From NCBI RefSeq assembly GCF_000772045.1, contig NZ_CP009754.1:4402001-4466000 (forward strand): a stretch of DNA of 64,000 bases. Reading direction: 5' to 3'. The position numbers and the translations under genes were made by a program. Position 1 is the first letter of the stretch. Every line of letters starts with the position of its first letter. This document shows positions 16,595 to 25,280 of this stretch, piece by piece. The notes beneath the pieces are model-generated. The model was not told the origin of the DNA and did no database searches. It saw only the letters and a program-made list of their open reading frames with translations. This DNA comes from Streptomyces sp. CCM_MD2014 (lineage in GTDB: Bacteria; Actinomycetota; Actinomycetes; Streptomycetales; Streptomycetaceae).

Positions 16595-17932
16595 TCAGCG
16601 CGTCGCACCGGTGACGATCCAGCGCCCCGATCGGGTACGCAGCCACAGTGTCAGCAGACGCATCGCCATCATCAGCGCCATGGCCGCCCACAGGGCGGTA
16701 AGCCCACCGCCGAGCGGGGGGACGAGGAGCGCCGCCGGGGTGAAGACCGCCAGGGTCAGCAGCATGGCCCAGGCAAGGTAGGGACCGTCGCCCGCACCCA
16801 TGAGGACACCGTCCAGGACGTAGACCACTCCGCAGACCGGCTGTGCCAGAGCCACGATCACCAGTGCGGGCAGCGCGGCGTCCTTGACCACGGAGTCGCC
16901 GGTGAACAGCGGCAGGAACGCCGGGCGGGACAGCACTACGAGCAGGCCCAGCACGACCCCGACCGCGATGCCCCACTCCACCATCCTGCGGCAGGCGTCG
17001 CGCGCGCCCTGTGCGTCACCCGCGCCCAGATACCGCCCGATGATGGCCTGCCCCGCGATGGCTATGGCGTCGAGGGCGAAGGCGAGCAGACTCCACAGGG
17101 ACAGGATGATCTGATGCGCGGCGATGTCCGCGTCCCCGAGGCGGGCCGCCACGGCCGTTGCGATCATGAGAATCGCCCGCAGGGAGAGCGTGCGCACGAG
17201 CAGTGGCACCCCGGCCTGAGCGGATGCCCTGATGCCGGCCAGGTCGGGTCGCAGGGAGGCGCCGTGCCGTCGAGCCCCGCGAATGACCACCCAGAGATAG
17301 ACCGCGGCCATGCCGACCTGGGCGATGACGGTGCCCCAGGCGGAACCCGCGATGCCGAGGCCGGCGCCGTAGACGAGCACGACGTTGAGGACGGCGTTGG
17401 CGATGAAGCCGGCCACGGCCACGTACAGCGGGGTGCGGGTGTTCTGCAGTCCCCTGAGCACACCGGTCGAGGCCAGTACGACGAGCATGGCGGGGATGCC
17501 CAGCGCGGAGATCCGCAGATAGGTCGTGGCATAGGGGCCCGCGGTCTCGGATGCACCGAAGAGTTCCACGAGGGCGGGGGCCGTGGGCAGGACGACCGCT
17601 ATGACGGCGGCCCCGAGCAACAGGGCCAGCCAGATGCCGTCCATGCCCTGGCGGATCGCCGCTTGCAGATCGCCCGCGCCGACGCGACGGGAAACGGCTG
17701 CCGTGGTGGCGTAGGCGAGGAAGACGAAGATGCTGACGGCCGTGGTGAGCAGGGCCGAGGCGATGCCGAGTCCGGCGAGCTGAGCGGTTCCCAGATGGCC
17801 GACGATGGCACTGTCGGCCATGACGAAAAGGGGCTCGGCGACGAGCGCGCCGAAGGCCGGGACGGCCAGCGCGACGATCTCTCGGTCGTGCCGGCGCCGG
17901 TCGGTCCGGGGACGCGCGGAGGCCTGTGTCAT
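16595..17932 (-). CDS. MATE-family efflux transporter (DinF-like)
   Basis: This 445-residue membrane protein has 12 predicted helices in two homologous halves, as in multidrug and toxic compound exporters. It starts with REIVALAVPAFGALVAEPLFVMADSAIVGHLG, the DinF/NorM N-terminal block; the second half starts near LSLRAILMIATAVAARLG. It likely exports cationic compounds using an ion gradient. The ATG at 17932 is preferred because a well-spaced promoter lies right before it and no ribosome binding site exists; a GTG at 17938 would add two residues. It is divergent from dnaB and convergent with rplI. Confidence 0.9.
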   Translation of the reverse strand: MTQASARPRTDRRRHDREIVALAVPAFGALVAEPLFVMADSAIVGHLGTAQLAGLGIASALLTTAVSIFVFLAYATTAAVSRRVGAGDLQAAIRQGMDGIWLALLLGAAVIAVVLPTAPALVELFGASETAGPYATTYLRISALGIPAMLVVLASTGVLRGLQNTRTPLYVAVAGFIANAVLNVVLVYGAGLGIAGSAWGTVIAQVGMAAVYLWVVIRGARRHGASLRPDLAGIRASAQAGVPLLVRTLSLRAILMIATAVAARLGDADIAAHQIILSLWSLLAFALDAIAIAGQAIIGRYLGAGDAQGARDACRRMVEWGIAVGVVLGLLVVLSRPAFLPLFTGDSVVKDAALPALVIVALAQPVCGVVYVLDGVLMGAGDGPYLAWAMLLTLAVFTPAALLVPPLGGGLTALWAAMALMMAMRLLTLWLRTRSGRWIVTGATR

Positions 17933-17969
17933 GAGCACTAATCTAATCGTCCACAGGTAAGAGATGCAA
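17933..17969 (-). promoter_or_regulatory. Leaderless promoter of the MATE gene
   Basis: On the minus strand, TTGCAT (17969-17964), an 18-nt spacer and TAGATT (17945-17940) form a good vegetative promoter. The ATG at 17932 begins 7 nt after the -10 element, so transcription should start at or beside the start codon. A DnaA-box-like 9-mer (17947-17955) overlaps the spacer. Confidence 0.65.
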
Positions 17970-18209
17970 AGCCATGACGACCCTTACGAGTGCTCTCGCC
18001 CCGTGTGCTTCTGGGCATGGGCTCAAGCGATCTTGGTCCGACTGGGCAAGTTTTTCTTCTGCACAGGCGGTGGACGGTGATTATGCAGGTCAGGGCCGCC
18101 TGCCGGCTCGGGCTGCGGGCTTGTTCACAGGGCTGTCCACCGGGTCGTGCACAGGTTTGGCGGAGTTCTCCACAGCATCTGGCCCGTCGTCCACATGGCC
18201 TGTGGATAA
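17947..18209. other. DnaA-box cluster between the MATE gene and dnaB
   Basis: Five 9-mers match the Streptomyces DnaA box TTGTCCACA or its variants with at most one mismatch or as TTATCCACA: 17947-17955 (TCGTCCACA), 18121-18129 (TTGTTCACA), 18166-18174 (TTCTCCACA), 18187-18195 (TCGTCCACA) and 18201-18209 on the minus strand (TTATCCACA). CTGTCCACC at 18133-18141 is a weaker sixth. The 460-bp intergenic space holds no gene that I can support. DnaA control of dnaB, or DnaA titration, is an inference. Confidence 0.65.
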
Positions 18210-18391
18210 CCAGATTGGCTGACGGTGCCTGCAGGCCTACGGTTATCCGGCGCCCGCTCCGTCCGTCGGCTGGTGAATCGTCACAAAACCGACGCGCCAG
18301 AACCGGAGTTGGGCGCCTTATTTGTCAGTGCCGTGCCGTAGAAATGAGACGCACGGCGAGGTCCGCTCGGCGGACGGGAGGAGGTGGCTCG

Positions 18392-19870
18392 GTGAGCATT
18401 TCCGAGCCCTTGGACGACCCGTGGGCCGACAGCGGCCCCAGCGATCGTCTGCCCGCTTCCCGCCGCCGCGGTGAGGGGGGCCGCAACCGCGACGAGCAGC
18501 ACGAGCGCGGATCGGACAACGGTGCGTGGGACGGCGGCGCCCCGTCGTTCGAGCGGGTGCCGCCGCAGGATCTGGACGCCGAGCAGTCCGTTCTCGGCGG
18601 GATGCTCCTGTCCAAGGACGCCATCGCCGACGTCGTCGAGATCCTCAAGGGACACGACTTCTACAAGCCGGCCCACGAGACGGTCTACCAGGCCATCCTC
18701 GACGTCTACGCCAAGGGCGAGCCTGCCGACCCGATCACGATCGCCGCCGAACTGACCAAGCGCGGCGAGATCAACAAGGTCGGCGGCGCCTCGTATCTGC
18801 ACACCCTCGTCCAGACCGTGCCGACGGCCGCGAACGCCGCGTACTACGCGGAGATCGTGCACGAGCGGGCCGTCCTGCGCCGCCTGGTGGAGGCGGGCAC
18901 CCGGATCACGCAGATGGGGTACGCGGCCGACGACGACGTCGACGAGATCGTCAACCGCGCCCAGGCCGAGATCTACGCCGTCACCGAGCAGCGCACCAGT
19001 GAGGACTACCTGCCGCTCGGCGACATCATGGAAGGCGCGCTCGACGAGATCGAGGCGATCGGATCGCGCAGCGGCGAGATGACCGGTGTGCCGACGGGAT
19101 TCACCGACTTCGATTCGCTGACCAACGGCCTGCACCCCGGGCAGATGATCGTCATCGCCGCACGTCCCGCGATGGGCAAGTCGACGCTGGCGCTGGACTT
19201 CGCCCGGGCCGCGTCGATCAAGAACAACCTGCCGAGCGTCATCTTCTCGCTCGAGATGGGCCGCAACGAGATCGCCATGCGTCTGCTGTCCGCCGAGGCA
19301 CGTGTCGCGCTGCACCACATGCGGTCGGGCACGATGACGGACGACGACTGGACCCGGCTGGCCCGCCGGATGCCCGACGTGTCGGCCGCGCCGCTCTACA
19401 TCGACGACTCCCCGAACCTGTCGATGATGGAGATCCGCGCCAAGTGCCGTCGCCTCAAGCAGCGCAACGACCTCAAGCTGGTCGTCATCGACTACCTCCA
19501 GCTGATGCAGTCCGGCGGGTCCAAGCGCGCCGAGAGCCGGCAGCAGGAGGTCTCGGACATGTCCCGTAACCTCAAGCTCCTGGCGAAGGAGCTGGAGATC
19601 CCGGTCATCGCGCTCTCCCAGCTGAACCGTGGTCCCGAGCAGCGAACCGACAAGAAGCCGATGGTCTCCGACCTGCGTGAGTCCGGCTCCATCGAGCAGG
19701 ACGCCGACATGGTCATCCTGTTGCACCGTGAGGATGCCTACGAGAAGGAGTCGCCGCGCGCGGGCGAGGCCGACCTGATCGTGGCCAAGCACCGTAACGG
19801 TCCGACGGCGACGATCACCGTCGCCTTCCAGGGCCACTATTCGCGCTTCGTGGACATGGCACAGACCTGA
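18392..19870 (+). CDS. dnaB: Replicative DNA helicase DnaB
   Basis: This 492-residue hexameric helicase unwinds DNA 5' to 3' at the replication fork. After a disordered N-terminus (1-50) comes the DnaB N-domain (PPQDLDAEQSVLGGML onward), a linker helix and the RecA-like motor domain with Walker A ARPAMGKST, Walker B LVVIDYLQLM, the SQLNRGPEQR arginine-finger region and the DLRESGSIEQDADMV block. There is no intein. The GTG at 18392 has GGGAGGAGG seven bases upstream; an open frame extends to 17990 but runs through the DnaA boxes and is not expected to be translated. It stands downstream of rplI, the usual actinobacterial context. Confidence 0.96.
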   Translation: MSISEPLDDPWADSGPSDRLPASRRRGEGGRNRDEQHERGSDNGAWDGGAPSFERVPPQDLDAEQSVLGGMLLSKDAIADVVEILKGHDFYKPAHETVYQAILDVYAKGEPADPITIAAELTKRGEINKVGGASYLHTLVQTVPTAANAAYYAEIVHERAVLRRLVEAGTRITQMGYAADDDVDEIVNRAQAEIYAVTEQRTSEDYLPLGDIMEGALDEIEAIGSRSGEMTGVPTGFTDFDSLTNGLHPGQMIVIAARPAMGKSTLALDFARAASIKNNLPSVIFSLEMGRNEIAMRLLSAEARVALHHMRSGTMTDDDWTRLARRMPDVSAAPLYIDDSPNLSMMEIRAKCRRLKQRNDLKLVVIDYLQLMQSGGSKRAESRQQEVSDMSRNLKLLAKELEIPVIALSQLNRGPEQRTDKKPMVSDLRESGSIEQDADMVILLHREDAYEKESPRAGEADLIVAKHRNGPTATITVAFQGHYSRFVDMAQT

Positions 19871-19972
19871 CGTCCGGCCAGGGGGCCTCCACCGTCCTGC
19901 CCGACCGAACCGAGGACCGTGCCACGGGGAAATCGGCTCGACGTGAGGGGTGCCGGCCGGTGGACTGGGCAC

Positions 19973-21358
19973 ATGACGACACCTGAGCAAGAACTGCTTC
20001 CCACCACCCGCCGGGCACTGACACACCGCATCGCCGTGGCGCAGGCCGAAGGGCGTACGCCGTCACTCGTCGCGGCGGTGGCCCGGGGCGGACAGACCGT
20101 GTGGCACGGGGCGCGGACCTCGGTCGACGGGCACGGGCCGGACGAGACCGTGCAGTACCGGATCGGCTCGATCACCAAGACGTTCACCGCCGTCCTCGTC
20201 CTGCGGCTGCGCGACGAGGGCGTCCTCGATCTCGGGGATCCGCTGGAGAAGCATCTGCCGGGTACCAAGGCGGGGGAGGCCACGATCGCCGAGCTGCTCG
20301 CGCACTCGGGCGGCTTGGCCGCCGAGTCGCCCGCACCGTGGTGGGAACGGACGCCGGGCTCGCTGCGACCCGAACTGGCCGATGTGCTGGGCGAACAGCC
20401 GCTCCTGCACCCCGTGGGCCGCCGCCACCACTACTCCAACCCCGGATACACCCTGCTCGGCGCGCTGGTCGAGAAGCTGCGCGGTGCTCCGTGGGAGGAG
20501 GTGCTGCAGCGAGAGGTGCTGGACCCGCTGGGGCTGGAACGTACGGCCGTGCGTCCCAGTGCCCCGCACGCCGGTGGCTGGGCGGTGCATCCCTGGGCCG
20601 ATGTGATGCTGGCCGAGCCGCTCGAGGACCTCGGGCTGATGGCCCCGGCAGGGCAACTCTGGTCCACCACGGGGGACCTGGCGCGGTTCGCCGTCTTCCT
20701 GATGCGAGGAGACGACAAGGTGCTCGGCGCGGAGACCGTGCGCGAGATGCGGGCGCCCGCCGCGCCGGCCGAGGCGGCGGATGTGGTGGACGGTGCGGCG
20801 TACGGACTGGGGCTGCAGCTCCAGCACCGGGACGGGCGGTTGCTGGTGGGCCACTCCGGGTCCCTGCCGGGCTTTCTGGCCAACCTCACCATCGACGCGG
20901 AGGACGACGTCGCCGCGGTGGTCCTCACCAACTGCACGTCCGGGCCGCTGCTCGCCGGCGTCGGAGCCGACCTCGTGCGCATCGTCGCCGAGGCGGAGCC
21001 CCGGATTCCTGAGCCGTGGCGCCCGTTGCGGGACGTCGACTCCTCGGTGCTGGAGCTGGCGGGGCAGTGGTACTGGGGGACCCACGCCTTCGTCCTGCGG
21101 CTGACGCCCGACGGAGGGGTCTCCCTGGGGCCGCTGTCGGGCCAGGGACGACGCTCACTTTTCCGGATGAACGGTGACGGCAGCTGGACGGGGTTGGAGG
21201 GTTACTACGCAGGGGAGTTGCTCCGAGCGGTGAGGCATCCGGACGGATCGGTGAGTCATCTGGACGTCGGCTCCTTCGTCTTCACGCGCCAGCCGTACGA
21301 AGAGGGCTCCGCGGTGCCTGGCGGTGTGGACCCGGAGGGGTGGCGAGGGATCGGCTGA
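19973..21358 (+). CDS. Class C beta-lactamase-like serine hydrolase
   Basis: This 461-residue protein has the three active-site motifs of the AmpC/DD-peptidase family: SxxK as SITK (S66, K69), YxN as YSN (Y154) and the KTG-equivalent HSG (H294). A C-terminal extension of about 110 residues (from about 350) resembles the lipocalin-like tail of many such hydrolases. No signal peptide is evident, so it may be cytoplasmic, acting as a peptidase or esterase rather than a secreted beta-lactamase. The ATG at 19973 is used; the alternative GTG at 19919 adds 18 residues. The 100 nt after dnaB show no clear promoter. The gene is convergent with a GNAT gene and a palindromic terminator lies between them. 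Confidence 0.85.
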   Translation: MTTPEQELLPTTRRALTHRIAVAQAEGRTPSLVAAVARGGQTVWHGARTSVDGHGPDETVQYRIGSITKTFTAVLVLRLRDEGVLDLGDPLEKHLPGTKAGEATIAELLAHSGGLAAESPAPWWERTPGSLRPELADVLGEQPLLHPVGRRHHYSNPGYTLLGALVEKLRGAPWEEVLQREVLDPLGLERTAVRPSAPHAGGWAVHPWADVMLAEPLEDLGLMAPAGQLWSTTGDLARFAVFLMRGDDKVLGAETVREMRAPAAPAEAADVVDGAAYGLGLQLQHRDGRLLVGHSGSLPGFLANLTIDAEDDVAAVVLTNCTSGPLLAGVGADLVRIVAEAEPRIPEPWRPLRDVDSSVLELAGQWYWGTHAFVLRLTPDGGVSLGPLSGQGRRSLFRMNGDGSWTGLEGYYAGELLRAVRHPDGSVSHLDVGSFVFTRQPYEEGSAVPGGVDPEGWRGIG

Positions 21359-21368
21359 CGGCCGTCCG

Positions 21369-21400
21369 CCCGGCCCTGTTTCACGTGAAACAGGGCCGGG
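21369..21400. terminator. Perfect 32-bp palindrome with parS core between convergent genes
   Basis: The 16 bases CCCGGCCCTGTTTCAC are followed at once by their exact complement. The element lies 10 nt after the serine hydrolase stop and 27 nt after the GNAT stop on the other strand. It can act as a bidirectional terminator, and its central 16 bp are a perfect parS. The flank bases differ from those of the similar element at 3193-3224, so the stems were not simply copied. Confidence 0.65.
21377..21392. other. parS site (perfect consensus)
   Basis: TGTTTCACGTGAAACA is an exact parS consensus, centred in the palindrome 21369-21400. Confidence 0.93.
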
Positions 21401-21427
21401 CACCGGGTGTGCAGCTCGAGTCGTGTC

Positions 21428-21880
21428 TCAGAGCTGGAGCTTGAACCCCGTGTGAGAAGGCGAGAAGCCGAGACGCTCGTAGAAGCGGTGGGCGTCGGTA
21501 CGGGTCTTGTCGGACGTGAGCTGCACCAGGTGGCATCCCTGGCGCCGGGACTCGTCGATCGCCCACTCGATGAGCTGGGTGCCCAGCCCGCTGCCGCGTT
21601 CGTCGCCGTGGATGCGGACGCCTTCGACGATCGAGCGGGTGGCGCCGCGGCGGGACAGGCCGGGGACGATCGTCAGCTGGAGCGTGCCGACGACACGCCC
21701 CTCGCGGACGGCCACCACGAGATGCTGGTTCGGATCGCTTCTGAGCCGTTCGAAGGCGGCCATGTACGGGCCCAGGTCGTCCGGTGATTCGCGTTGTGCG
21801 CCCAGCGGGTCGTCGGCGAGCATCGCCACGACCGCAGGAATGTCCTGTGCGGTGGTGGGGCGTATTTCGAGGTCTCCCAT
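21428..21880 (-). CDS. GNAT-family N-acetyltransferase
   Basis: This 150-residue acetyltransferase shows the acetyl-CoA loop GDERGSGLGTQLIEWA (motif A, about residues 94-109) and motif B YERLGF near 138. The substrate is unknown. It starts 21 nt after the MarR gene on the same strand. No ribosome binding site is visible, but TAGAGT lies 6 nt before the ATG and could be a -10 element giving a leaderless transcript. It could also be made from the MarR message. Confidence 0.88.
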   Translation of the reverse strand: MGDLEIRPTTAQDIPAVVAMLADDPLGAQRESPDDLGPYMAAFERLRSDPNQHLVVAVREGRVVGTLQLTIVPGLSRRGATRSIVEGVRIHGDERGSGLGTQLIEWAIDESRRQGCHLVQLTSDKTRTDAHRFYERLGFSPSHTGFKLQL

Positions 21881-21901
21881 GGCAGCACTCTAGAACCGGA
21901 T

Positions 21902-22366
21902 CTACGCGGGCACAGGCGCCTTCAGCGTCTCCACGGCCCGGACCAGGGGGGCCAGGTCGGGATTCGTGGCCGCGTCGTCGAGGGCCTCGCGCAGGGCGGC
22001 GTCATTGGTGGGCCGCGCCTCGCTGAGCAGTTGCAAGCCCGCCGCGGTGACGTTGGTGTAGATGCCGCGTCGGTCGGTGGGACACAGATAGCGCTCGAGC
22101 AGGCCCCGGTCCTCGAGCCGGGTGACCAGTCGGGTGGTCGCGCTCTGGCTGAGGACTACGGCGTCGGCGACCTGTTTCATCTGCAGATGCCCTCCGTCGC
22201 CGTCGTGCTGCCTGCTGAGCACGTCGAGCAGCGAATACTCGCGGACGCTCAGGTCGTGGCCGGTTTGCAGAGCGCGCTCGATGTGGGCCTCGATCCTCCC
22301 GTGCAGCAGGGAGAGGGCGCACCAGCCCTGGGAGAGGGCGGTGAGCGCGGGATCCGTCGCTGTCAT
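21902..22366 (-). CDS. MarR-family transcriptional regulator
   Basis: This 154-residue regulator has the winged helix of the MarR family: MKQVADAVVLSQSATTRLVTRLEDRGLL is the recognition region, followed by the wing PTDRRGIYTNVT. The LSVREYSLLDVL segment forms the preceding helix. GGAGG lies 7 nt upstream of the ATG at 22366. It is divergent from an MFS exporter gene, and an inverted repeat overlaps the exporter promoter. It probably represses the exporter until a ligand binds, the usual design for this pair (inference). Confidence 0.92.
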   Translation of the reverse strand: MTATDPALTALSQGWCALSLLHGRIEAHIERALQTGHDLSVREYSLLDVLSRQHDGDGGHLQMKQVADAVVLSQSATTRLVTRLEDRGLLERYLCPTDRRGIYTNVTAAGLQLLSEARPTNDAALREALDDAATNPDLAPLVRAVETLKAPVPA

Positions 22367-22426
22367 GTGGTTCCTCCGTCCAGGAGCGGCTGAGACCAGG
22401 GTAGACCAGGCCCGCAATTGCCTGCG

Positions 22427-22457
22427 GTTGCATATAGCCCGCGCATGCAACTATTGT
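22427..22457 (+). promoter_or_regulatory. Exporter promoter with overlapping MarR-type operator
   Basis: TTGCAT (22428-22433) and TATTGT (22452-22457) with an 18-nt spacer form a promoter for the MFS gene. GTTGCAT (22427-22433) and ATGCAAC (22445-22451) make an inverted repeat covering the -35 box and spacer, a fitting site for the divergent MarR protein. A further TTGCAAC half-site lies near 22478-22484. Confidence 0.6.
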
Positions 22458-22507
22458 CTTCAAATGTAAAGCGCTCTTGCAACCGTTTCGGAAGGTGTAC
22501 CCCCTCC

Positions 22508-23716
22508 ATGCCTCTCGCGCTTCTGGCCCTCGCGATCGGGGCCTTCGGGATCGGAACGACCGAGTTCGTGATCATGGGCTTGCTGCCCGAGGTCGCGAGC
22601 GACTACGGGGTCTCCATCCCCACCGCCGGATATCTGGTGACCGGATACGCGCTCGGCGTGATGTTCGGCGCCCCGCTGATGACCGTGCTCGGCACCAGGG
22701 TTCCGCGCAAGCGGATGCTGATGCTGCTGATGGGCCTGTTCATCGTCGGCAATCTGCTCTCCGCCCTCGCCCCCGTCTTCTCCGTCATGCTGATCGGCCG
22801 CGTGGTCGCCTCGCTCGCGCACGGCGCCTTCTTCGGCATCGGATCGGTCGTCGCGGCCGGCCTGGTCGCTCCGCACAAGAAGGCCGGTGCCATCGCGATG
22901 ATGTTCACCGGACTGACCGTCGCCAATGTCGTAGGTGTCCCGCTGGGCACGCTGATCGGGCAGACCGCCGGTTGGCGCGTCACGTTCGCCGTCGTCGCCG
23001 TGCTCGGGGTCGTCGGTCTGGCCGGAGTCGCCAAGCTGGTCCCCGACGTGCCCAGGGCCGAAGGCGTGCGGCTGCGCCACGAAGTGGCCGCGTTCAAGAA
23101 CGCCCAGGTCCTGCTCGCGATGGCCATGACCGTCCTCGGCTTCGGCGGGGTCTTCGCGGCCATCACCTACATCGCGCCGATGATGACCCATGTCACGGGC
23201 TTCGCCGACGGCTCGGTCACCTGGCTGCTGGTCCTCTTCGGCCTCGGCATGGTCGGCGGCAACCTGGTCGGCGGCCGGTTCGCCGATCGCGCCCTGATGC
23301 CCATGCTGTACATCTCCCTGGGCGCCCTGTCCGTCGTGCTCGCCCTCTTCACCCTCACCGCGCACGACAAGATCGCGTCCGCCGTGACCGTCGTCCTGAT
23401 CGGCGCCCTGGGCTTCGCCACCGTCCCCCCGCTGCAGAAGCGCGTCCTGGACCATGCGCACGGCGCTCCGACGCTGGCCTCCGCGGTGAACATCGGCGCC
23501 TTCAACCTCGGCAACGCCCTCTCCGCGTGGCTCGGCGGCGTCGTCATCGCGGCCGGCTTCGGATACACCGCTCCCAACTGGGTCGGTGCCGTGCTCGCCG
23601 CCGCCGCTCTGGTCCTCGCCGTCCTCTCGGCCGCCCTGGAGCGGCGTGGCAGTGCTCCCGGGCCCGTCGTCGCGGGTTCCGTGCCCACCGAGCAGCGAGC
23701 CGCTGTCCACCACTGA
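22508..23716 (+). CDS. MFS exporter of the DHA1 (AraJ/YdhP-like) type
   Basis: This 402-residue major facilitator has 12 helices. GAFGIGTTEFVIMGLLPE in helix 1 is the hallmark of the AraJ/SotB/YdhP group, which exports sugars, purines or drugs. The motif A-like loop TRVPRKRMLM follows helix 2, and GRVVASLAHGAFFGIG is typical of helix 4. The ATG at 22508 is chosen at the start of helix 1; GGAAGG lies 12 nt upstream. Divergent from marR. Confidence 0.9.
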   Translation: MPLALLALAIGAFGIGTTEFVIMGLLPEVASDYGVSIPTAGYLVTGYALGVMFGAPLMTVLGTRVPRKRMLMLLMGLFIVGNLLSALAPVFSVMLIGRVVASLAHGAFFGIGSVVAAGLVAPHKKAGAIAMMFTGLTVANVVGVPLGTLIGQTAGWRVTFAVVAVLGVVGLAGVAKLVPDVPRAEGVRLRHEVAAFKNAQVLLAMAMTVLGFGGVFAAITYIAPMMTHVTGFADGSVTWLLVLFGLGMVGGNLVGGRFADRALMPMLYISLGALSVVLALFTLTAHDKIASAVTVVLIGALGFATVPPLQKRVLDHAHGAPTLASAVNIGAFNLGNALSAWLGGVVIAAGFGYTAPNWVGAVLAAAALVLAVLSAALERRGSAPGPVVAGSVPTEQRAAVHH

Positions 23717-23822
23717 CCGACCTGGGGTCCGGGGCCACGCCGCCTCCGCACCTCCCGGGCCTCTGACGCCTCGTCGACCACCGGGGCACCGCACCACTCA
23801 GTACAACCAAGGAGAACGACCC

Positions 23823-24242
23823 ATGAGCACCACCGCCGTCGCCCCGCTGACGATCCAGGACGCCGAAGCGCTCGTCACCGCTGCCCGCCACGCCGCCGAG
23901 GCGTCCGGCATCACCGTCAGCGTCACGGTCCTCGACGCCGGGGGCCATCTGCTGGCCTTCCGGCGCGACGACCGCGCCGTGCTGATCTCCGGAGAGACCA
24001 GCACGCGCAAGGCCTACACGGCACTCCAGCTGAACACTCCGACCGCCGACCTCGTCGACGCCGTGCAGCCCGGAGGCCCCTTCCACACGCTCCCCACGGC
24101 ACTCGACCGGCCGCTGCTGTTCATCGCGGGAGGCGTGCCCGTGCACCGAGACGGCCGGCTGATCGGGGCGATCGGGGTCGGCGGAGGCGCGCCCGAGCAG
24201 GACCACGGCTTCGCCTCGGCCGCCGTGCGGAGCCTCGCCTGA
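23823..24242 (+). CDS. HbpS/GlcG-family (DUF336) protein
   Basis: This 139-residue protein matches the GlcG/HbpS family: ITVSVTVLDAGGHLLAFRRDD, STRKAYTALQ and GRLIGAIGVGGG are the family blocks. Streptomyces HbpS binds haem and works with the SenS-SenR system, but that protein is secreted, whereas this one has no signal peptide. It is closer to the cytosolic GlcG-like members, whose role is unclear. AAGGAGA precedes the ATG. It lies 106 nt after the MFS gene and may be co-transcribed with it. Confidence 0.85.
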   Translation: MSTTAVAPLTIQDAEALVTAARHAAEASGITVSVTVLDAGGHLLAFRRDDRAVLISGETSTRKAYTALQLNTPTADLVDAVQPGGPFHTLPTALDRPLLFIAGGVPVHRDGRLIGAIGVGGGAPEQDHGFASAAVRSLA

Positions 24243-24274
24243 CGGCAGTGGTTCTGGAGCAGCCGCCCGTCCGA

Positions 24275-24301
24275 CCGGTTCCCGGGCCGCCCGGGAACCG
24301 G
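24275..24301. terminator. Hairpin terminator between convergent genes
   Basis: CCGGTTCCCGGG and its exact complement form a 12-bp stem with a 3-nt loop, between the HbpS-like gene and the convergent GNAT gene. Confidence 0.75.
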
Positions 24302-24336
24302 CATCGGCCTGGCGGCGCAGGGGCATGGCGCCGAGA

Positions 24337-25203
24337 TCAGCCCGCCGCCACCGTCAGCGGCGCGAACCGCCGGGTCCAGTCGCCGGGCAGCTCGGTGATC
24401 CCGTAGGTCATGACCGCGTTGGGGACGACCGTGGACAGACCGCGCTCCTTGACCCACGCCAGCAATTCCTCGTGCCGTACGTCGATGTCCGTGCGCAGCG
24501 GCCGGTCGGTGCGGGCGGCCAGCGAGCCGATCAGAGCCTTGGCCGTCTCGGTGTCGCGGGCGATCAACGGCCCCACCACATGGGTGTCCATGTTCGGCCA
24601 GGCCGCGGCATACCCGGTGATCCGGCCGTCCTCCTCGGCGATGCGCAACTGGTCGGCGAAGGCGGGCAGCCGCGTGACGATGTGAGTGCGGTCGGCACCG
24701 AAGACTTCCTCGTCGAGCCGGAGGATCGTGGTGAGGTCCTCGGCGGTGGCCGCGCGAGTGACGGCCTTCGGTTCCGGCCCACCCGGGACGAAACGGCCGC
24801 GCACCATCTCCGCCCCGCCCGTCACCTTGAAACCCAGCTCCTCGTAGAGCGGCCGACCGTACGGTGTCGCGTGCAGGGTCACGGGAACGGTGCCCAGTCC
24901 GGAGACCACGTGGCGCATCAACCGGCGTCCCACCCCCTGGCGGGCGTGCCGCTCGGCGACCAGCACCATGCCGATACCGGCGAGAGCGGGGTGCTCCCCG
25001 GGACCGTACTCGGTGACCGTACAGGCGGCGACCAAGCCCCCATCGGGATCGTCGATGCCGTATCCCCGTCCGGCCGTGAGGAGGAACCCCCACTTGTGTT
25101 CCTCGCGCGGCCACCCCCGGTCCTCGGACAGGTCGGCGCAGGCGGTGAGATCGCGGAGCGTCAGACGGCGGATCGGTGCAGAGGCGAGGAAAGGAGTCGG
25201 CAC
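24337..25203 (-). CDS. Two-domain GNAT acetyltransferase
   Basis: This 288-residue protein has an N-terminal GNAT domain with the acetyl-CoA loop ERHARQGVGRRLMRH (near residues 90-104) and YEELGF, and a second GNAT-like domain (about 145-285). This tandem layout is common in actinobacteria and the substrate is unknown. The GTG at 25203 starts at the conserved block. A GTG at 25275, five bases after the NUDIX stop, would add a 24-residue basic stretch and would allow translational coupling, so the start is uncertain. Confidence 0.8.
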   Translation of the reverse strand: MPTPFLASAPIRRLTLRDLTACADLSEDRGWPREEHKWGFLLTAGRGYGIDDPDGGLVAACTVTEYGPGEHPALAGIGMVLVAERHARQGVGRRLMRHVVSGLGTVPVTLHATPYGRPLYEELGFKVTGGAEMVRGRFVPGGPEPKAVTRAATAEDLTTILRLDEEVFGADRTHIVTRLPAFADQLRIAEEDGRITGYAAAWPNMDTHVVGPLIARDTETAKALIGSLAARTDRPLRTDIDVRHEELLAWVKERGLSTVVPNAVMTYGITELPGDWTRRFAPLTVAAG

Positions 25204-25280
25204 GCAGGTCAGGCTGTCCGAGAGTGGCCGTCCGCGTCCACCTCTTTCCGGCGGAACACGCGGGCTTTCGGCCACGTCGC

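Noticed and set aside
17990..18391. Upstream extension of the dnaB frame
   Set aside because: The extension covers the DnaA boxes, has no family similarity and lacks a ribosome binding site; the GTG at 18392 has a strong one.
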